Positions 1 to 11,100 of a stretch of 64,000 bases of DNA are shown in pieces. Position 1 is the stretch's first letter; the number at the start of each line of letters is the position of its first letter. Under the pieces are notes generated by a model. The model worked only from the letters and a program-made list of their open reading frames with translations. It had not been told where the DNA came from and did no database searches. The stretch is from Phytophthora hibernalis (Eukaryota; Oomycota; Peronosporomycetes; Peronosporales; Peronosporaceae): positions 1 through 64,000 of the forward strand of contig JAAKBF010000140.1 of the NCBI GenBank assembly GCA_012656075.1, written 5' to 3'. A program made the translations under genes and the position numbers.

Positions 1-353
1 GAGCGGCGTATTTGTGGATGCAAATACTACGGAAAAATGCTTACGTGTGCGCACATTGTTATAGCAGAACGGAGTCGAGGATTGAACAGAAGCAGACACA
101 ATCCAGCTAAGCTCAAAATCGAGGTACAGCGTAAGAAACAATCCAAAAGAAACAAGGAAACGCAAAAAAACGTGGCTAAAAGTCGTCAGCAAACTCAACA
201 ACCTCGCACCAACGTCTCGATGACAGGAAGGCCGCCAAAGACGTCTACCGCACTGGACGTGCAGTTCATCCTTAACTAGGAACTCAGTTGAAACCCTTTC
301 CGGTAATTAAAAATAAAAGTTGTATTTGTTTTACGTTAAACTGACTTGCCAGA
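1..353. other. no supported gene
   Basis: A short open frame at 37-279 (80 codons, Lys/Arg/Gln-rich, low complexity) has no recognisable domain. It lacks the GC-rich third positions seen in the real genes of this window, so I do not call it a gene. Confidence 0.5.
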
Positions 354-1139
354 TTAATCGAAGTCAAATGTATCTCTGAAGAATTTGCGGCGGCTTAGAG
401 GTAACAGACGGCCAGACTCTGCAGTAAAAGATCTGTCGAATGGTGAATTGCGCTTCCCGGGTTTGTAGTTTATCACCCAGCTTTTGATTCGCGCTAACGC
501 GAAATCTTCAGATGGAGCATCATCTTCACTAAACGGCGAGGGTTCAAATTTTGCCATACCCGTGATGGCAACACAGGCGTCTGCAACACGTTCAGCAACA
601 GCCTTGAATGCGTCGTCGACTGACCTGGGATTATCCTTGAACCGAGCTACGTAAATCGAGCTCCCCACGGTTGCCAGAACAGTGTCCAGCAGTTGAACCA
701 TCCTTCCGTTGTCGTAGGCGAGTTGCATCAAAACACGCGACTCTTTGACGACGACCTCGTGGTACCGCAACTCGAGCAACGTGAAAGGCACGATTGTTTC
801 CTTCAAGCTCTGTAGATCCGACAATTTGGCTCTCCACAAGTTCGCCGATTGCGCGTATTTTACGCTCCTTCTTGGGATGCCGAATGGTTTGATCACTCCG
901 ATCTACAGTCCTCTTTGCTTTTCCCAAAGGCGTGACTTATTCTTACTGGATCTCTCGTCAACAATTCCCGCTGTAGATTTATCCACGAAAGAATCCGGTG
1001 TCTTGGCTATTAAATCGAATCTTGTCTCTGGGGTTAACGCGAACCATGCCTCTCGAAGCCTGATCCCGCCTTTTCCTAGGAGCCACTTGCTGTCGCTAAG
1101 AAGTAGTGCCTCGCCCTGCAAACACTTTCTCTTCTCCAC
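354..1139 (-). pseudogene. degenerate unrecognised protein gene
   Basis: Two minus-strand open frames lie end to end in different registers: 903-1139 (78 aa) and 354-896 (180 aa). The downstream frame has no ATG near its start and a stop just upstream, which suggests one longer gene broken by an indel near 900. The second part has an acidic stretch (SEDDAPSEDF) and a basic C-terminal region but no motif I recognise. It could be a transposon-derived protein. I assign no function. Confidence 0.3.
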
Positions 1140-1609
1140 ATACGCTCCTGCGTACGAGTTCCCATTGATCAGAGCGAATTACCACACCAGCCATGTAGGC
1201 CCGCATTCGAAAGACGTACGTGCCAGTATTGAAACGCGGTTCGAAAAATGAAAGGCTGCTTCAATCAGGCCAATGACAGGGTGTATCATAAGAGGCCGAG
1301 TCTTGGATCAGATAGCTTGGTTGGCCTAGAACGCAATATCATCCTATACTCTGTGTATACTTTGATTGGCGTAATTACGCCGGCCAAAATAAGTAAAATG
1401 CAGGGTGAATGCATTTAGGTTTGCGTAAATACACAAATCAATAACAGACTTCTTTTATCATCATCTTTTGCGTATCACAGAATGAGAATACTGCGTGTTC
1501 TTCCAGAGAATATTAAGAGCGATGTAAATCATCAAGTCTTCTGATCTTCATAACCATTCCGCTGATATTGCATGTATCGCGTTACGATCACGTAGCTAGC
1601 TTTTCGTGG
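1140..1609. other. no feature seen
   Basis: AT-rich sequence without an open frame of useful length or a recognisable repeat end. Confidence 0.4.
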
Positions 1610-2345
1610 CTACCACTGACAGCCACGAAAGCTCGACACTTGAATGAAAACAATTCCGACAATCCAAGACTTGTCGTACTCTTCCATTGAAATCTTTGGC
1701 TTTCCTTCATCATACACTTGCTTTTCTCCACGAAGAGCATGAATTGTAAAGCAGTGAGTCATTCGTAGGGAGCTGAAAGCAGCGCACAGTATGTTCCATC
1801 CAACAAAATCCATTGTTCAACGCGGTGGGTACTTGCTTGCCATTAACTCCTCCAAGCAAGTTTTTATCGAACGTCTTGATACTGATATGTTGCGCGGGAG
1901 ACAAGCAGCGTGCGTTCACAAATTTTATATATTTGCGTAACTCACCAGTGGACAATCCCTTGGGGATAAGGAGCGACCATTCTTGATACAATCGGCGCTA
2001 AATTCATCAAAACAACCATTATCTTGCCTTGTAACTATGACAATCACGCCTGCGTATTTACTCAAACGAAATCCCTCCCAATGCGTTTAACTTTCTCACC
2101 GTGTATCCATAGGGCACCGGGCGTAGTAATTTCCTAAATTATGCTGGCCAAGATAGCTGCAGGAAATGTTTCTTTCAAATTGCACGAAAAAGTGTCCGTG
2201 AATGATGCGATTTTAAATTTTGTACGTAGTCTTGCATGGAAGTGGGGAGATACGTCGGCAATGCAACGACGCACGCATATTCTTACTACATATACACTGT
2301 ATGAATGCCGGACAATAACAAAAAATTTTTTACTGGGCACGCGCT
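1610..2345 (-). pseudogene. relic of an unrecognised repeated protein family
   Basis: Minus-strand open frames at 2134-2349, 1710-1991 and 1610-1813 look like consecutive parts of one decayed protein. The part at 1610-1813 contains FTIHALRGEKQVYDEGKP. The 5' part (about 2051-2345) recurs in diverged form at 8281-8580, so this is a repeat family rather than a single-copy gene. No catalytic motif could be assigned. A transposase or other mobile-element protein is the likeliest origin, by inference only. Confidence 0.3.
2051..2345. repeat. dispersed diverged repeat, copy 1
   Basis: Shares TGCGTATTTACTCAAMCGAA at its start and ATGAATGCCGGACAATAAC near its end with 8281-8580, in the same orientation and with many substitutions and small indels between. 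It lies outside the palindrome, while copy 2 lies in the palindrome spacer. Confidence 0.6.
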
Positions 2346-2399
2346 TCAATAATATTCTAAACGTACGGATTATCTACACACCGTAGTCGGTATGATAGT

Positions 2400-3317
2400 A
2401 GTGTGTTGCTCGAAGAAAAAATCATCCAAAATGTTGCTCGAACGGTCTGAATAAATCATCTGCTGCAGGTAAAATACGATTATAAGTGATATCATATCCT
2501 GGAGGTGTTTTGTCCTAATCTTCTGCGGATGGGTCAACCGCCACAAATAAAATAATAATCGATCCGGTTATCAAATATAGCAGGGTTTAAAGCTTACTTG
2601 ATAAGGTATTCAAAATCGTATTACGAAAGATATCAGAAATGCAAGGATTCAGACCTCGTTGCAAGACTCTGGATATAAAATCAAAAGAAAATAATTGCAC
2701 TTGATTGGCCAAAACAATATATGCTGTGAAACAGATATTCCACGGAGTCAGATTTATGCTCTGGCAGTGAGTTGCATTCTGTCCGTCGGTGTACGTGTGG
2801 CGAGCTCTTAATTTTCTGAGCTCATCTAAGCTTAACTTAGTTTGGTAATTTTAGTGCTATCGAAAATAAATAGTACTACTGCTCTATCATTCTAGAAGAC
2901 CGGCACTACTACTACTGGAGCATACGGTAGTAGTTTGAAGTCACTAATAGGGAACTTTAAGTACATGTACTGTATAACGAAAATCGCAGCCTAAAAGCTT
3001 ACTATGGTACCGGTAGTATTAATAGCTCGCACTACTGAAAGTTGCATGGGTAGTAGTACTATGTAGTATTACTACGGCAGCCACACATACTACTAGTACT
3101 ACAGTAGTAAGATGCACCGAAGATGTCATTCGCATCATATCCCTCAGCAATATTTGTTGGATCGTGTTGGCAGCAACACTTCAGCTTAGCCGTATCGTTA
3201 GCAAATATGTTCTGGGCACATGTAGAAGGCGGAGAGCGACTGATACAGACCAAACATCATACTGTTGTATGTTGTACTAGTATACTTCAGTTTTCATTGC
3301 AATGATTCAACGCATGT
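2400..3317. other. gene-free stretch with TAC/GTA-rich low complexity
   Basis: No credible coding frame. About 2860-3110 is rich in scattered ACT/AGT/TAC/GTA trinucleotides, a degenerate microsatellite that reads almost the same on both strands. The left arm of the palindrome begins at its right edge. Confidence 0.5.
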
Positions 3318-4003
3318 CTACGCTGGACTGGAGTTCTCCAGGAGGTCGGCCTTCTTGTCGTCCGCCTGACGAGGGAAAAACGAGCACAAGTACGACCTGA
3401 ACGAAACACAACACTCCACCGATGGCGTTCGGCACTAGCACGTAGTAATCCGACTGCATGATGCCGTACGCAGTCCAGAGCGCCGTTCAACAGACCGGAG
3501 AACGCCATTGGCGCGGCGATGATTTCCGAATTCTTCGACTTGATCACGTCACCCATGAGCATGAGCGGCGACCCAAACATGATGACCGCCATGATGTCAG
3601 CGAAGATGCCGAGTACCTTAGCGATGTCGTCGTCGTCCTGGTTACTCAAGAAGCGGTAGAGAATGAGAGCAATGATGAGCACCGCGGTCGCCGCGAACGA
3701 GGCGGTGTAGCGCGCGCGGAACTCCTTCTCGTGCATAATGTAGACGCTCGAGAAGATGGCGCCGAGAACGGCTCCTAGACAGTTGACAGCACCCACGGGG
3801 AAGAAAGACCCGTCCGCCCAGGAGTACACAACCCAGCCCATGGATTGCCCGAACATGGCTGCAAGCGGGTAGAAATTGACGCCGAACGTATTCCGTTTCT
3901 TGTGCACGGCATGCATGCCAGGGATCATGCTGAGGAAGATGCAGGCCGTGGCGATGGTGGCGAGGACGTTGACGGTGGTTTCGGATGCGGAGTCGGATGC
4001 CAT
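3318..4003 (-). pseudogene. SWEET/MtN3 sugar transporter, frameshifted copy
   Basis: Left-arm copy of the intact gene at 12102-12788, with the same ATG in a good start context (CCATGG). The first ~175 codons match, including the first MtN3 triple-helix bundle. Then two bases are missing near 3483 (GGCGCTCTGG here, GGCGCACTCTGG on the right), which moves the reading frame and loses helices 6-7. A further extra T in a T-run near 3375 changes the 3' end again. As assembled it would encode a truncated half-transporter with an unrelated arginine-rich tail. It may be a real pseudogene, or an assembly error, since one change is a homopolymer length difference. Confidence 0.85.
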
Positions 4004-6078
4004 GGTGTTTGCTTGGAACTTGTACGTTAGAGGATGCTGGTGTTGCGTTACTTGCTTCCCAGGAGGTAAATGAGAGAGTGTGTTGAGCAGCTCTGCAGAC
4101 GTGTCGTGTGTGGGGGAGGGCATTATTGTACGGTCGGAAAATACGGTTCGATGGAGTTGGAAAAGAACGCACATACACAGTGCACACAAGTTGAAGATTT
4201 AAGTAATGGTGTGGTACAGTGCTGTCGACTCGTTTGTGGGCAACGTGGATCGAAGGACGGTCCTTCACTGTGAAGTTCACACCCTCTTCGCCTGGGGTGC
4301 ATGCATCGCTGATTTGGCCTATCTACCCAATAACGCTGCTCTGCTCCAACGGGAAGTGGAGCAACCGGACTGATACAGCACACACAGCTACTACGGGCTC
4401 GCTAGCAAGCAGCGTTTATCTGTCGTTGAAAGGGTATGGATATGCCTAGAAGTAGTTCACGCACTTTGTATTTGCGGAACCGAAGGGCCTTGTGCCCCAT
4501 ACTGTACATATTATACATGCAAAAATATTAGAACATGTACTGTATTTATGGGTTTAATCTGATTAACTTATTCATCGGGCCTCTCAACGAAAGATCGGGC
4601 TGCTCTCTCGCCACTTCAACAACCGTGCTCGGTAATCCCCGCGATTATGTACTGTACTCGGCGCTTGTTAACTGCGATTCGCAGTCTGCGAAAGGGGCTT
4701 GGCGAGCCGTGTGTACACCACAACACACCAGCGGGATGCAGTCCGTTGTTATTAATACTGTACCCCTCTCGGTGAGAGTCTGAACGCGCGGATCAGTCTC
4801 ATGAATGAATTTCAGTGCGCTACATGTATTATATACTTCGAAGTTTATAATAAGTGCCAAAAAGTATGTTAACGATTTTGTAGATAAACCAACAACAACC
4901 AAGTGCACGTATTCACATTGAGCAACACTATAATTTGATGTTCCCGAGTGTACATGTACACCATAAAATACATGTATGAACTAGAGGCGTAGCATTAGGC
5001 TGGGAGGACAGTTGACTAAGATTCTTTTTTAAATTAAGCTCGCGCCTCATTGAATTTTTAAATTGTGTGCCCCTACCGGTGCATTTGCATCTTGTTGTCT
5101 TTGCCAGAGAAACGCGTTTGCAAACATCCGAGAAGCCTATTAATAGCAGCACCATGTATGGATACAACGTCCCGTTCACACCGGGCACAACCCGAGCAGG
5201 TAATGGTGAATACACAAGTATAGCTTGCGCAGCATGTCCTGAGAATCGTAACCTTGACGCCCTTCCAAATCTACATCTTACCTACTCGCTCACCTTCGTG
5301 GGCCAAAGCGACTGCGTGACTCGTTTAACGAAGATAGCGCACTGTTGGAGCTTCTTCGCCCAACAACGTTCGGAACACCACCATCCACAAGATACACAAA
5401 ATATTTTGTGTGACCGTAGTCCCAATCGGTGACATATGGACTCAGGCGACATTCGCCAATTAAACCCTGGGGGACCCCACCAATAAAATTGGTTAGGCTG
5501 TTCAGCCAGCTAAAGCTGTCCTCCCAGTATAATAATATGTAAATGTACATGAAAGCTTACACGTTTTGACAGGTGATACAGTACTACATGTAGTATTATT
5601 AATACATGTATCAGATATTAATACTTCAGAATCGGTCAACTGCTTCAGATGTTGTCTCGGTAATCGGTGCTGATTATGCGGCAGACTGGAGGAATTAACA
5701 GCAATTCCTTCCGTCTTTTCACCGGAAAACTTCAACGATCGGTACAGTAAACTCCGTCAGCGTCTGCACAGAGTCTGTGAACACGTTGCTATTACAGTGT
5801 AATACCGGTCTTCTTCAACCACGTCAGCTATATTTCTAACGTCTAGGGTTCAGGATGGTGTCCTCCCCAGACAAATCCTATCTAGAAATGCTCCTGGGCT
5901 GGTCAGGGTACGAGCAGGGGCAATTGAAGGGGACGTGGCTGCCATGGTGGCATGAAACGCAGGAATGGCGGTCTCAAATTGCGGCTGCAACAACAACCTT
6001 CTTCTTCATTCTTGCTTTTGCAATCAATTAACGACAACTTCACCTTCACGTCCCAACCAAGCTCGTCACTACACTACG
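4004..6078. other. shared intergenic region between divergent SWEET and oxidoreductase genes
   Basis: About 2.1 kb between the two divergent start codons, present in both arms (mirror at 10021-12101). Open frames in it are short and lack coding bias. It contains a 12-bp inverted-repeat pair at 5000/5516, frequent TACATGTA-type palindromes, and an initiator-like TTCATTCTT about 70 nt upstream of the oxidoreductase ATG. Confidence 0.6.
5000..5527. repeat. possible small inverted-repeat element (left arm)
   Basis: CTGGGAGGACAG at 5000-5011 is repeated in exact reverse complement at 5516-5527, bounding 528 bp without a transposase. No convincing target-site duplication is visible, so this may be a degraded MITE or coincidence. 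The same arrangement occurs in the other arm because it was copied with it. Confidence 0.4.
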
Positions 6079-7198
6079 ATGTCTACGATTGCCGGAACTC
6101 GTGTTGCTCTCGTCGGCGCTGGCGCTGTCAACTTCGGCGGCGCCGAGGCCGTGGGACCACGCGTCACGCCTCGAGAAGCTCGGCGCTGTCATTGTGGCCG
6201 TCGTGGACCCGCTAGTCGACCGGGCCCAGGAGAGAGTCGACACGCGTCGCGCCAACAAGGAGTTCGCGCACGTGTGGGCCAACACGGAGGTGTACGCCGA
6301 TCTGCAGGACATGCTGAACACCGTCAAGCCTACGGCCGTGTTCATCGGAGTGCCGCCCTCGTTCCACGGCTGCTACAAGTATCCGCTGGAGCTTCAGGTG
6401 CTTCGTGCTGGCGCGCACCTGTTCCTGGAGAAGCCACTGTCGAACGCACCAGTGGACGAGGTGACCAAGTACGCGGCGGAGGTGGAGGCGCTGCGCATGG
6501 AGAAGAAGTTGGTGGTGTCCGTGGGCTATATGTTCCGCTACTCGCTGTTCGGAGAGAAGATCAAGGAGCTGCTGCAGGGCAAGAAGCCGGTGTGCCTCAT
6601 GGCGCGCTACAACTGCACGTACGCGGCGATCCCGAGCCCATTCTGGTGGAACTCTGCGCACTGCGGTGGCCCCATCGTGGAGCAGGCGACGCACTTCGCC
6701 GACATTGCTCGCTACCTCGTGGGTGAGGTGGATATGGACTCGGTCTACAGCCGTAGTGTGAAGGCTAGCCTCACTCCGGGTGACATCGGGTACCTGGAGA
6801 AGGTGCCCGTTGATGAGACGGTCATTCCGGCGGAGAACCGTGTGCCACGTGCGCACGTGGCCAACTGGTACTTCAAGAGCGGCGCTCTCGGTAACTTGGT
6901 GCACGGCGCCCTGCTGCAAGGTGAGGCGTACGACGCGTCCCTGGAGATCATGGCGGATGGTCTGCGCATCGGTGTGGTGAAGCCTTACTCGGAGACGCCG
7001 ACGCTGAAGGTACTTACGGGAGACAGTGATGAAGAGCTGACATTCGAGTTTGCCGGTGATGACATGTATCTGACGGAGGACCGCGAGTTCCTGAAGGCCA
7101 TTCACGGGGAGGGCGAGGACATCCGCTGCCAATACCAGGACGCCGTCAACACGTACGCGCTGACGTGCAAGATCCGCGACGTGGCTCTGGAGAACTAA
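6079..7198 (+). pseudogene. Gfo/Idh/MocA-family oxidoreductase, frameshifted copy
   Basis: Left-arm copy of the intact gene at 8899-10020. The first ~22 codons including the dinucleotide-binding GAGAVNFGG loop are in one frame. Near 6140-6150 two single bases are missing relative to the right arm (an AA run and a CCC run are each one shorter), so the remaining ~350 codons continue in another frame. The downstream frame is open to the normal stop at 7196-7198 and is essentially identical to the right copy. Because both lesions are homopolymer contractions, a read or assembly error is a serious alternative to true pseudogenisation. Confidence 0.85.
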
Positions 7199-7373
7199 GT
7201 GACGATAGGTGAACAAATATTGCAGTGAGTCGCTCTGGTGCTTGGTCCACTTTGTATCCATATTCTTCTTTCATTTTGATAAGAGTTAGCACGATCGTCA
7301 CTTGGTCTTTCAGTTTGTGCATGGTCAGCTATGTCTCCGCACTTAAGTCGCCAAAATGGACTCTGTATTCATT

Positions 7374-8723
7374 GTCGATTATACGAAGTGCCAGGTACAT
7401 TTCTCATACGTGTACCTGTAGTCGCAGCCTGCGATTTGCAAGATACTTTTTCTTGCAAAGGTAGTCTATTTAACCGTGATTAAACGGCTCGCAAGATACT
7501 TGAATACTCTTTAATTTAAATTTCTACAGTGTACGTAGAGAATTACAAAGCCGCGACTTCGCACGGAACAGCTCTGGATTTTACTTTGAGCTTAGCAAAC
7601 TTAGTTTCGAAGCGGACTTCATGCACTCCATTTTTGGCTACGGATTGCTTTTGATTAGGAATGCTGATGCGAACCATACTAAAATAAAAGACTTGTAGCA
7701 ATATGTTGGGTTGAAGAAGTGTTGAAGAAATCCTACGAAACACTCCAACACCGGGCTCGAAAAATAATTATAATATAATAACTATAGTATTATATTGACG
7801 GAATTACTTATTATTGGCAAACCAAGGTTTCCGTAAAATATGAAATTGACCCCGTAATAAGTATATTGCCTTTTTACTACAAAAACTGTTGTCCTCAACC
7901 AAAATCGTTCTTGTGTACACTACCATCTCTTCCCATTGTCATGCCAACTGACTCATTTCCATATTTAATGATTCCAATATTCAGCTCGCGCAGATTTCTC
8001 CTTTGTAATGAATTAGTACTACGTAGTTTGACCATTCTCATTTGGAACCAACGCTATTCAAAGGCCAAAACGACCAAAAATTGAAACAATAACTGCAATA
8101 TGTATTATTGCCGTCGCCAGTATTGCAGTTACGTCTTATTTTTCTGAGAAACGAGTACAATTTTATATTTTAATTTCCGAGCCCTGCTCCAACCACCAAG
8201 CTCGTCGTTCAAGCTTCACTTCGCTTCAAGATATGACTATTAATTAATCGGTAGCTATTTGTAGCCAATCCAAGCTTTCCGGCGTATTTACTCAACCGAA
8301 ATCCCTTCCAAAGTGAGGTTCTTGCTGTAGCGTTCTCACTGTGTATCCAGAGGTCACAGACCGTAAACAAATTCCTTAGTTTTGTTAGCCGAAATAGGTG
8401 CCAGAAATGCTTCGTGCAAAGAGCACGGAGATTTTCCGTGGATGAAGCGACTTAAGATTTTGAATGTCGCCTTTCATGAAAATGAGATAATAAATCGGCA
8501 GCATATTCACACTACACCTATGAATGCCGGACAATAACCAAATGGATATGGTGGCGTCTTCATTTTTTTTACTGGTCAATATCCCTAGTAAGGGAATTAA
8601 CCTAACACAATAATATTGTGTTAGTGATAATATTAATATAATATACGGTGCACTGTTTTACAGTAGTGGGTTCCTCAGAAAAATCCAAAGTACCTTCTCT
8701 TCGTAAGATCGACATCGCTACGA
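7374..8723. other. spacer of the large inverted duplication
   Basis: 1350 bp of AT-rich DNA between the arms, with no plausible gene. It includes an AT-only tract near 7765-7800 and the diverged dispersed repeat copy at 8281-8580. Confidence 0.6.
8281..8580. repeat. dispersed diverged repeat, copy 2
   Basis: Diverged direct copy of 2051-2345. Any minus-strand coding potential (8385-8579) is badly decayed. Confidence 0.6.
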
Positions 8724-8898
8724 AATGAATACAGAGTCCATTTTGGCGACTTAAGTGCGGAGACATAGCTGACCATGCACAAACTGAAAGACCAAGTGAC
8801 GATCGTGCTAACTCTTATCAAAATGAAAGAAGAATATGGATACAAAGTGGACCAAGCACCAGAGCGACTCACTGCAATATTTGTTCACCTATCGTCAC

Positions 8899-10020
8899 TT
8901 AGTTCTCCAGAGCCACGTCGCGGATCTTGCACGTCAGCGCGTACGTGTTGACGGCGTCCTGGTATTGGCAGCGGATGTCCTCGCCCTCCCCGTGAATGGC
9001 CTTCAGGAACTCGCGGTCCTCCGTCAGATACATGTCATCACCGGCAAACTCGAATGTCAGCTCTTCATCGCTGTCTCCCGTAAGTACCTTCAGCGTCGGC
9101 GTCTCCGAGTAAGGCTTCACCACACCGATGCGCAGACCATCCGCCATGATCTCCAGGGACGCGTCGTACGCCTCACCTTGCAGCAGGGCGCCGTGCACCA
9201 AGTTACCGAGAGCGCCGCTCTTGAAGTACCAGTTGGCCACGTGCGCACGTGGCACACGGTTCTCCGCCGGAATGACCGTCTCATCAACGGGCACCTTCTC
9301 CAGGTACCCGATGTCACCCGGAGTGAGGCTAGCCTTCACACTACGGCTGTAGACCGAGTCCATATCCACCTCACCCACGAGGTAGCGAGCAATGTCGGCG
9401 AAGTGCGTCGCCTGCTCCACGATGGGGCCACCGCAGTGCGCAGAGTTCCACCAGAATGGGCTCGGGATCGCCGCGTACGTGCAGTTGTAGCGCGCCATGA
9501 GGCACACCGGCTTCTTGCCCTGCAGCAGCTCCTTGATCTTCTCTCCGAACAGCGAGTAGCGGAACATATAGCCCACGGACACCACCAACTTCTTCTCCAT
9601 GCGCAGCGCCTCCACCTCCGCCGCGTACTTGGTCACCTCGTCCACTGGTGCGTTCGACAGTGGCTTCTCCAGGAACAGGTGCGCGCCAGCACGAAGCACC
9701 TGAAGCTCCAGCGGATACTTGTAGCAGCCGTGGAACGAGGGCGGCACTCCGATGAACACGGCCGTAGGCTTGACGGTGTTCAGCATGTCCTGCAGATCGG
9801 CGTACACCTCCGTGTTGGCCCACACGTGCGCGAACTCCTTGTTGGCGCGACGCGTGTCGACTCTCTCCTGGGCCCGGTCGACTAGCGGGTCCACGACGGC
9901 CACAATGACAGCGCCGAGCTTCTCGAGGCGTGACGCGTGGTCCCACGGGCCTTCGGCGCCGCCGAAGTTGACAGCGCCAGCGCCGACGAGAGCAACACGA
10001 GTTCCGGCAATCGTAGACAT
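8899..10020 (-). CDS. Gfo/Idh/MocA-family NAD(P)-dependent oxidoreductase
   Basis: A 373-aa protein starting at the ATG at 10020. An N-terminal Rossmann fold begins at residue ~7 with ALVGAGAVNFGG, followed by VVDP at the end of the second strand (the cofactor-specificity position). FIGVPPSFH and then the hallmark EKPLS (about residue 125) and SVGYMFRY follow. The C-terminal part is the mixed alpha/beta substrate domain with a GGPIVEQATHFADIAR helix, matching the family Gly-Gly...Asp/His...D pattern. Length is typical. Members oxidise or reduce sugars, inositols or dihydrodiols using NAD(P); the substrate cannot be read from sequence. It is divergent from a SWEET transporter, which fits a small sugar-handling pair. 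The frame extends upstream to 10134, but ATG 10020 begins the fold directly and lies about 70 nt after an initiator-like site. Confidence 0.92.
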   Translation of the reverse strand: MSTIAGTRVALVGAGAVNFGGAEGPWDHASRLEKLGAVIVAVVDPLVDRAQERVDTRRANKEFAHVWANTEVYADLQDMLNTVKPTAVFIGVPPSFHGCYKYPLELQVLRAGAHLFLEKPLSNAPVDEVTKYAAEVEALRMEKKLVVSVGYMFRYSLFGEKIKELLQGKKPVCLMARYNCTYAAIPSPFWWNSAHCGGPIVEQATHFADIARYLVGEVDMDSVYSRSVKASLTPGDIGYLEKVPVDETVIPAENRVPRAHVANWYFKSGALGNLVHGALLQGEAYDASLEIMADGLRIGVVKPYSETPTLKVLTGDSDEELTFEFAGDDMYLTEDREFLKAIHGEGEDIRCQYQDAVNTYALTCKIRDVALEN

Positions 10021-10085
10021 CGTAGTGTAGTGACGAGCTTGGTTGGGACGTGAAGGTGAAGTTGTCGTTAATTGATTGCAAAAGC

Positions 10086-10094
10086 AAGAATGAA
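10086..10094 (-). promoter_or_regulatory. initiator-like element upstream of oxidoreductase
   Basis: TTCATTCTT on the minus strand resembles the oomycete initiator (TCATTYY) and lies about 66-75 nt before the ATG at 10020. The left-arm equivalent is near 6005-6013. Assigned by position and motif only. Confidence 0.35.
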
Positions 10095-10571
10095 GAAGAA
10101 GGTTGTTGTTGCAGCCGCAATTTGAGACCGCCATTCCTGCGTTTCATGCCACCATGGCAGCCACGTCCCCTTCAATTGCCCCTGCTCGTACCCTGACCAG
10201 CCCAGGAGCATTTCTAGATAGGATTTGTCTGGGGAGGACACCATCCTGAACCCTAGACGTTAGAAATATAGCTGACGTGGTTGAAGAAGACCGGTATTAC
10301 ACTGTAATAGCAACGTGTTCACAGACTCTGTGCAGACGCTGACGGAGTTTACTGTACCGATCGTTGAAGTTTTCCGGTGAAAAGACGGAAGGAATTGCTG
10401 TTAATTCCTCCAGTCTGCCGCATAATCAGCACCGATTACCGAGACAACATCTGAAGCAGTTGACCGATTCTGAAGTATTAATATCTGATACATGTATTAA
10501 TAATACTACATGTAGTACTGTATCACCTGTCAAAACGTGTAAGCTTTCATGTACATTTACATATTATTATA

Positions 10572-11100
10572 CTGGGAGGACAGCTTTAGCTGGCTGAACA
10601 GCCTAACCAATTTTATTGGTGGGGTCCCCCAGGGTTTAATTGGCGAATGTCGCCTGAGTCCATATGTCACCGATTGGGACTACGGTCACACAAAATATTT
10701 TGTGTATCTTGTGGATGGTGGTGTTCCGAACGTTGTTGGGCGAAGAAGCTCCAACAGTGCGCTATCTTCGTTAAACGAGTCACGCAGTCGCTTTGGCCCA
10801 CGAAGGTGAGCGAGTAGGTAAGATGTAGATTTGGAAGGGCGTCAAGGTTACGATTCTCAGGACATGCTGCGCAAGCTATACTTGTGTATTCACCATTACC
10901 TGCTCGGGTTGTGCCCGGTGTGAACGGGACGTTGTATCCATACATGGTGCTGCTATTAATAGGCTTCTCGGATGTTTGCAAACGCGTTTTCTCTGGCAAA
11001 GACAACAAGATGCAAATGCACCGGTAGGGGCACACAATTTAAAAATTCAATGAGGCGCGAGCTTAATTTAAAAAAGAATCTTAGTCAACTGTCCTCCCAG
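10572..11100. repeat. possible small inverted-repeat element (right arm)
   Basis: Mirror copy of 5000-5527: CTGGGAGGACAG at 10572-10583 and its reverse complement at 11089-11100. Confidence 0.4.

Larger units (their letters stand above)
3318..7373. repeat. left arm of ~4.06-kb inverted duplication
   Basis: The reverse complement of 8724-12788, nearly identical throughout. The inner edge is sharp (7373 against 8724). The outer edge fades just past the SWEET stop codon, with weak similarity continuing about 30 bp. Differences from the right arm are mostly 1-2 bp indels, for example in C- and A-runs near 4125, 4698, 4940 and 5110. The arm carries the SWEET copy (minus), a 2.1-kb intergenic region and the oxidoreductase copy (plus). 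Confidence 0.95.

Noticed and set aside
3458..4280. Several plus- and minus-strand frames over the SWEET gene (e.g. 3642-4280)
   Set aside because: Out-of-frame shadows of the transporter, rich in His/Arg; the same shadows appear in the other arm.
5067..5735. Two frames of 77-121 codons preserved in both palindrome arms
   Set aside because: They are preserved only because the arms are near-identical copies. Codon use and composition are non-coding-like and no domain is visible.
6212..7261. 349-codon open frame antisense to the oxidoreductase (and its mirror at 8836-9885)
   Set aside because: It exists only because the real gene uses G/C-ending codons, which leaves the opposite strand free of stops. 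The Leu/Arg/Val/His-heavy translation has no domain.
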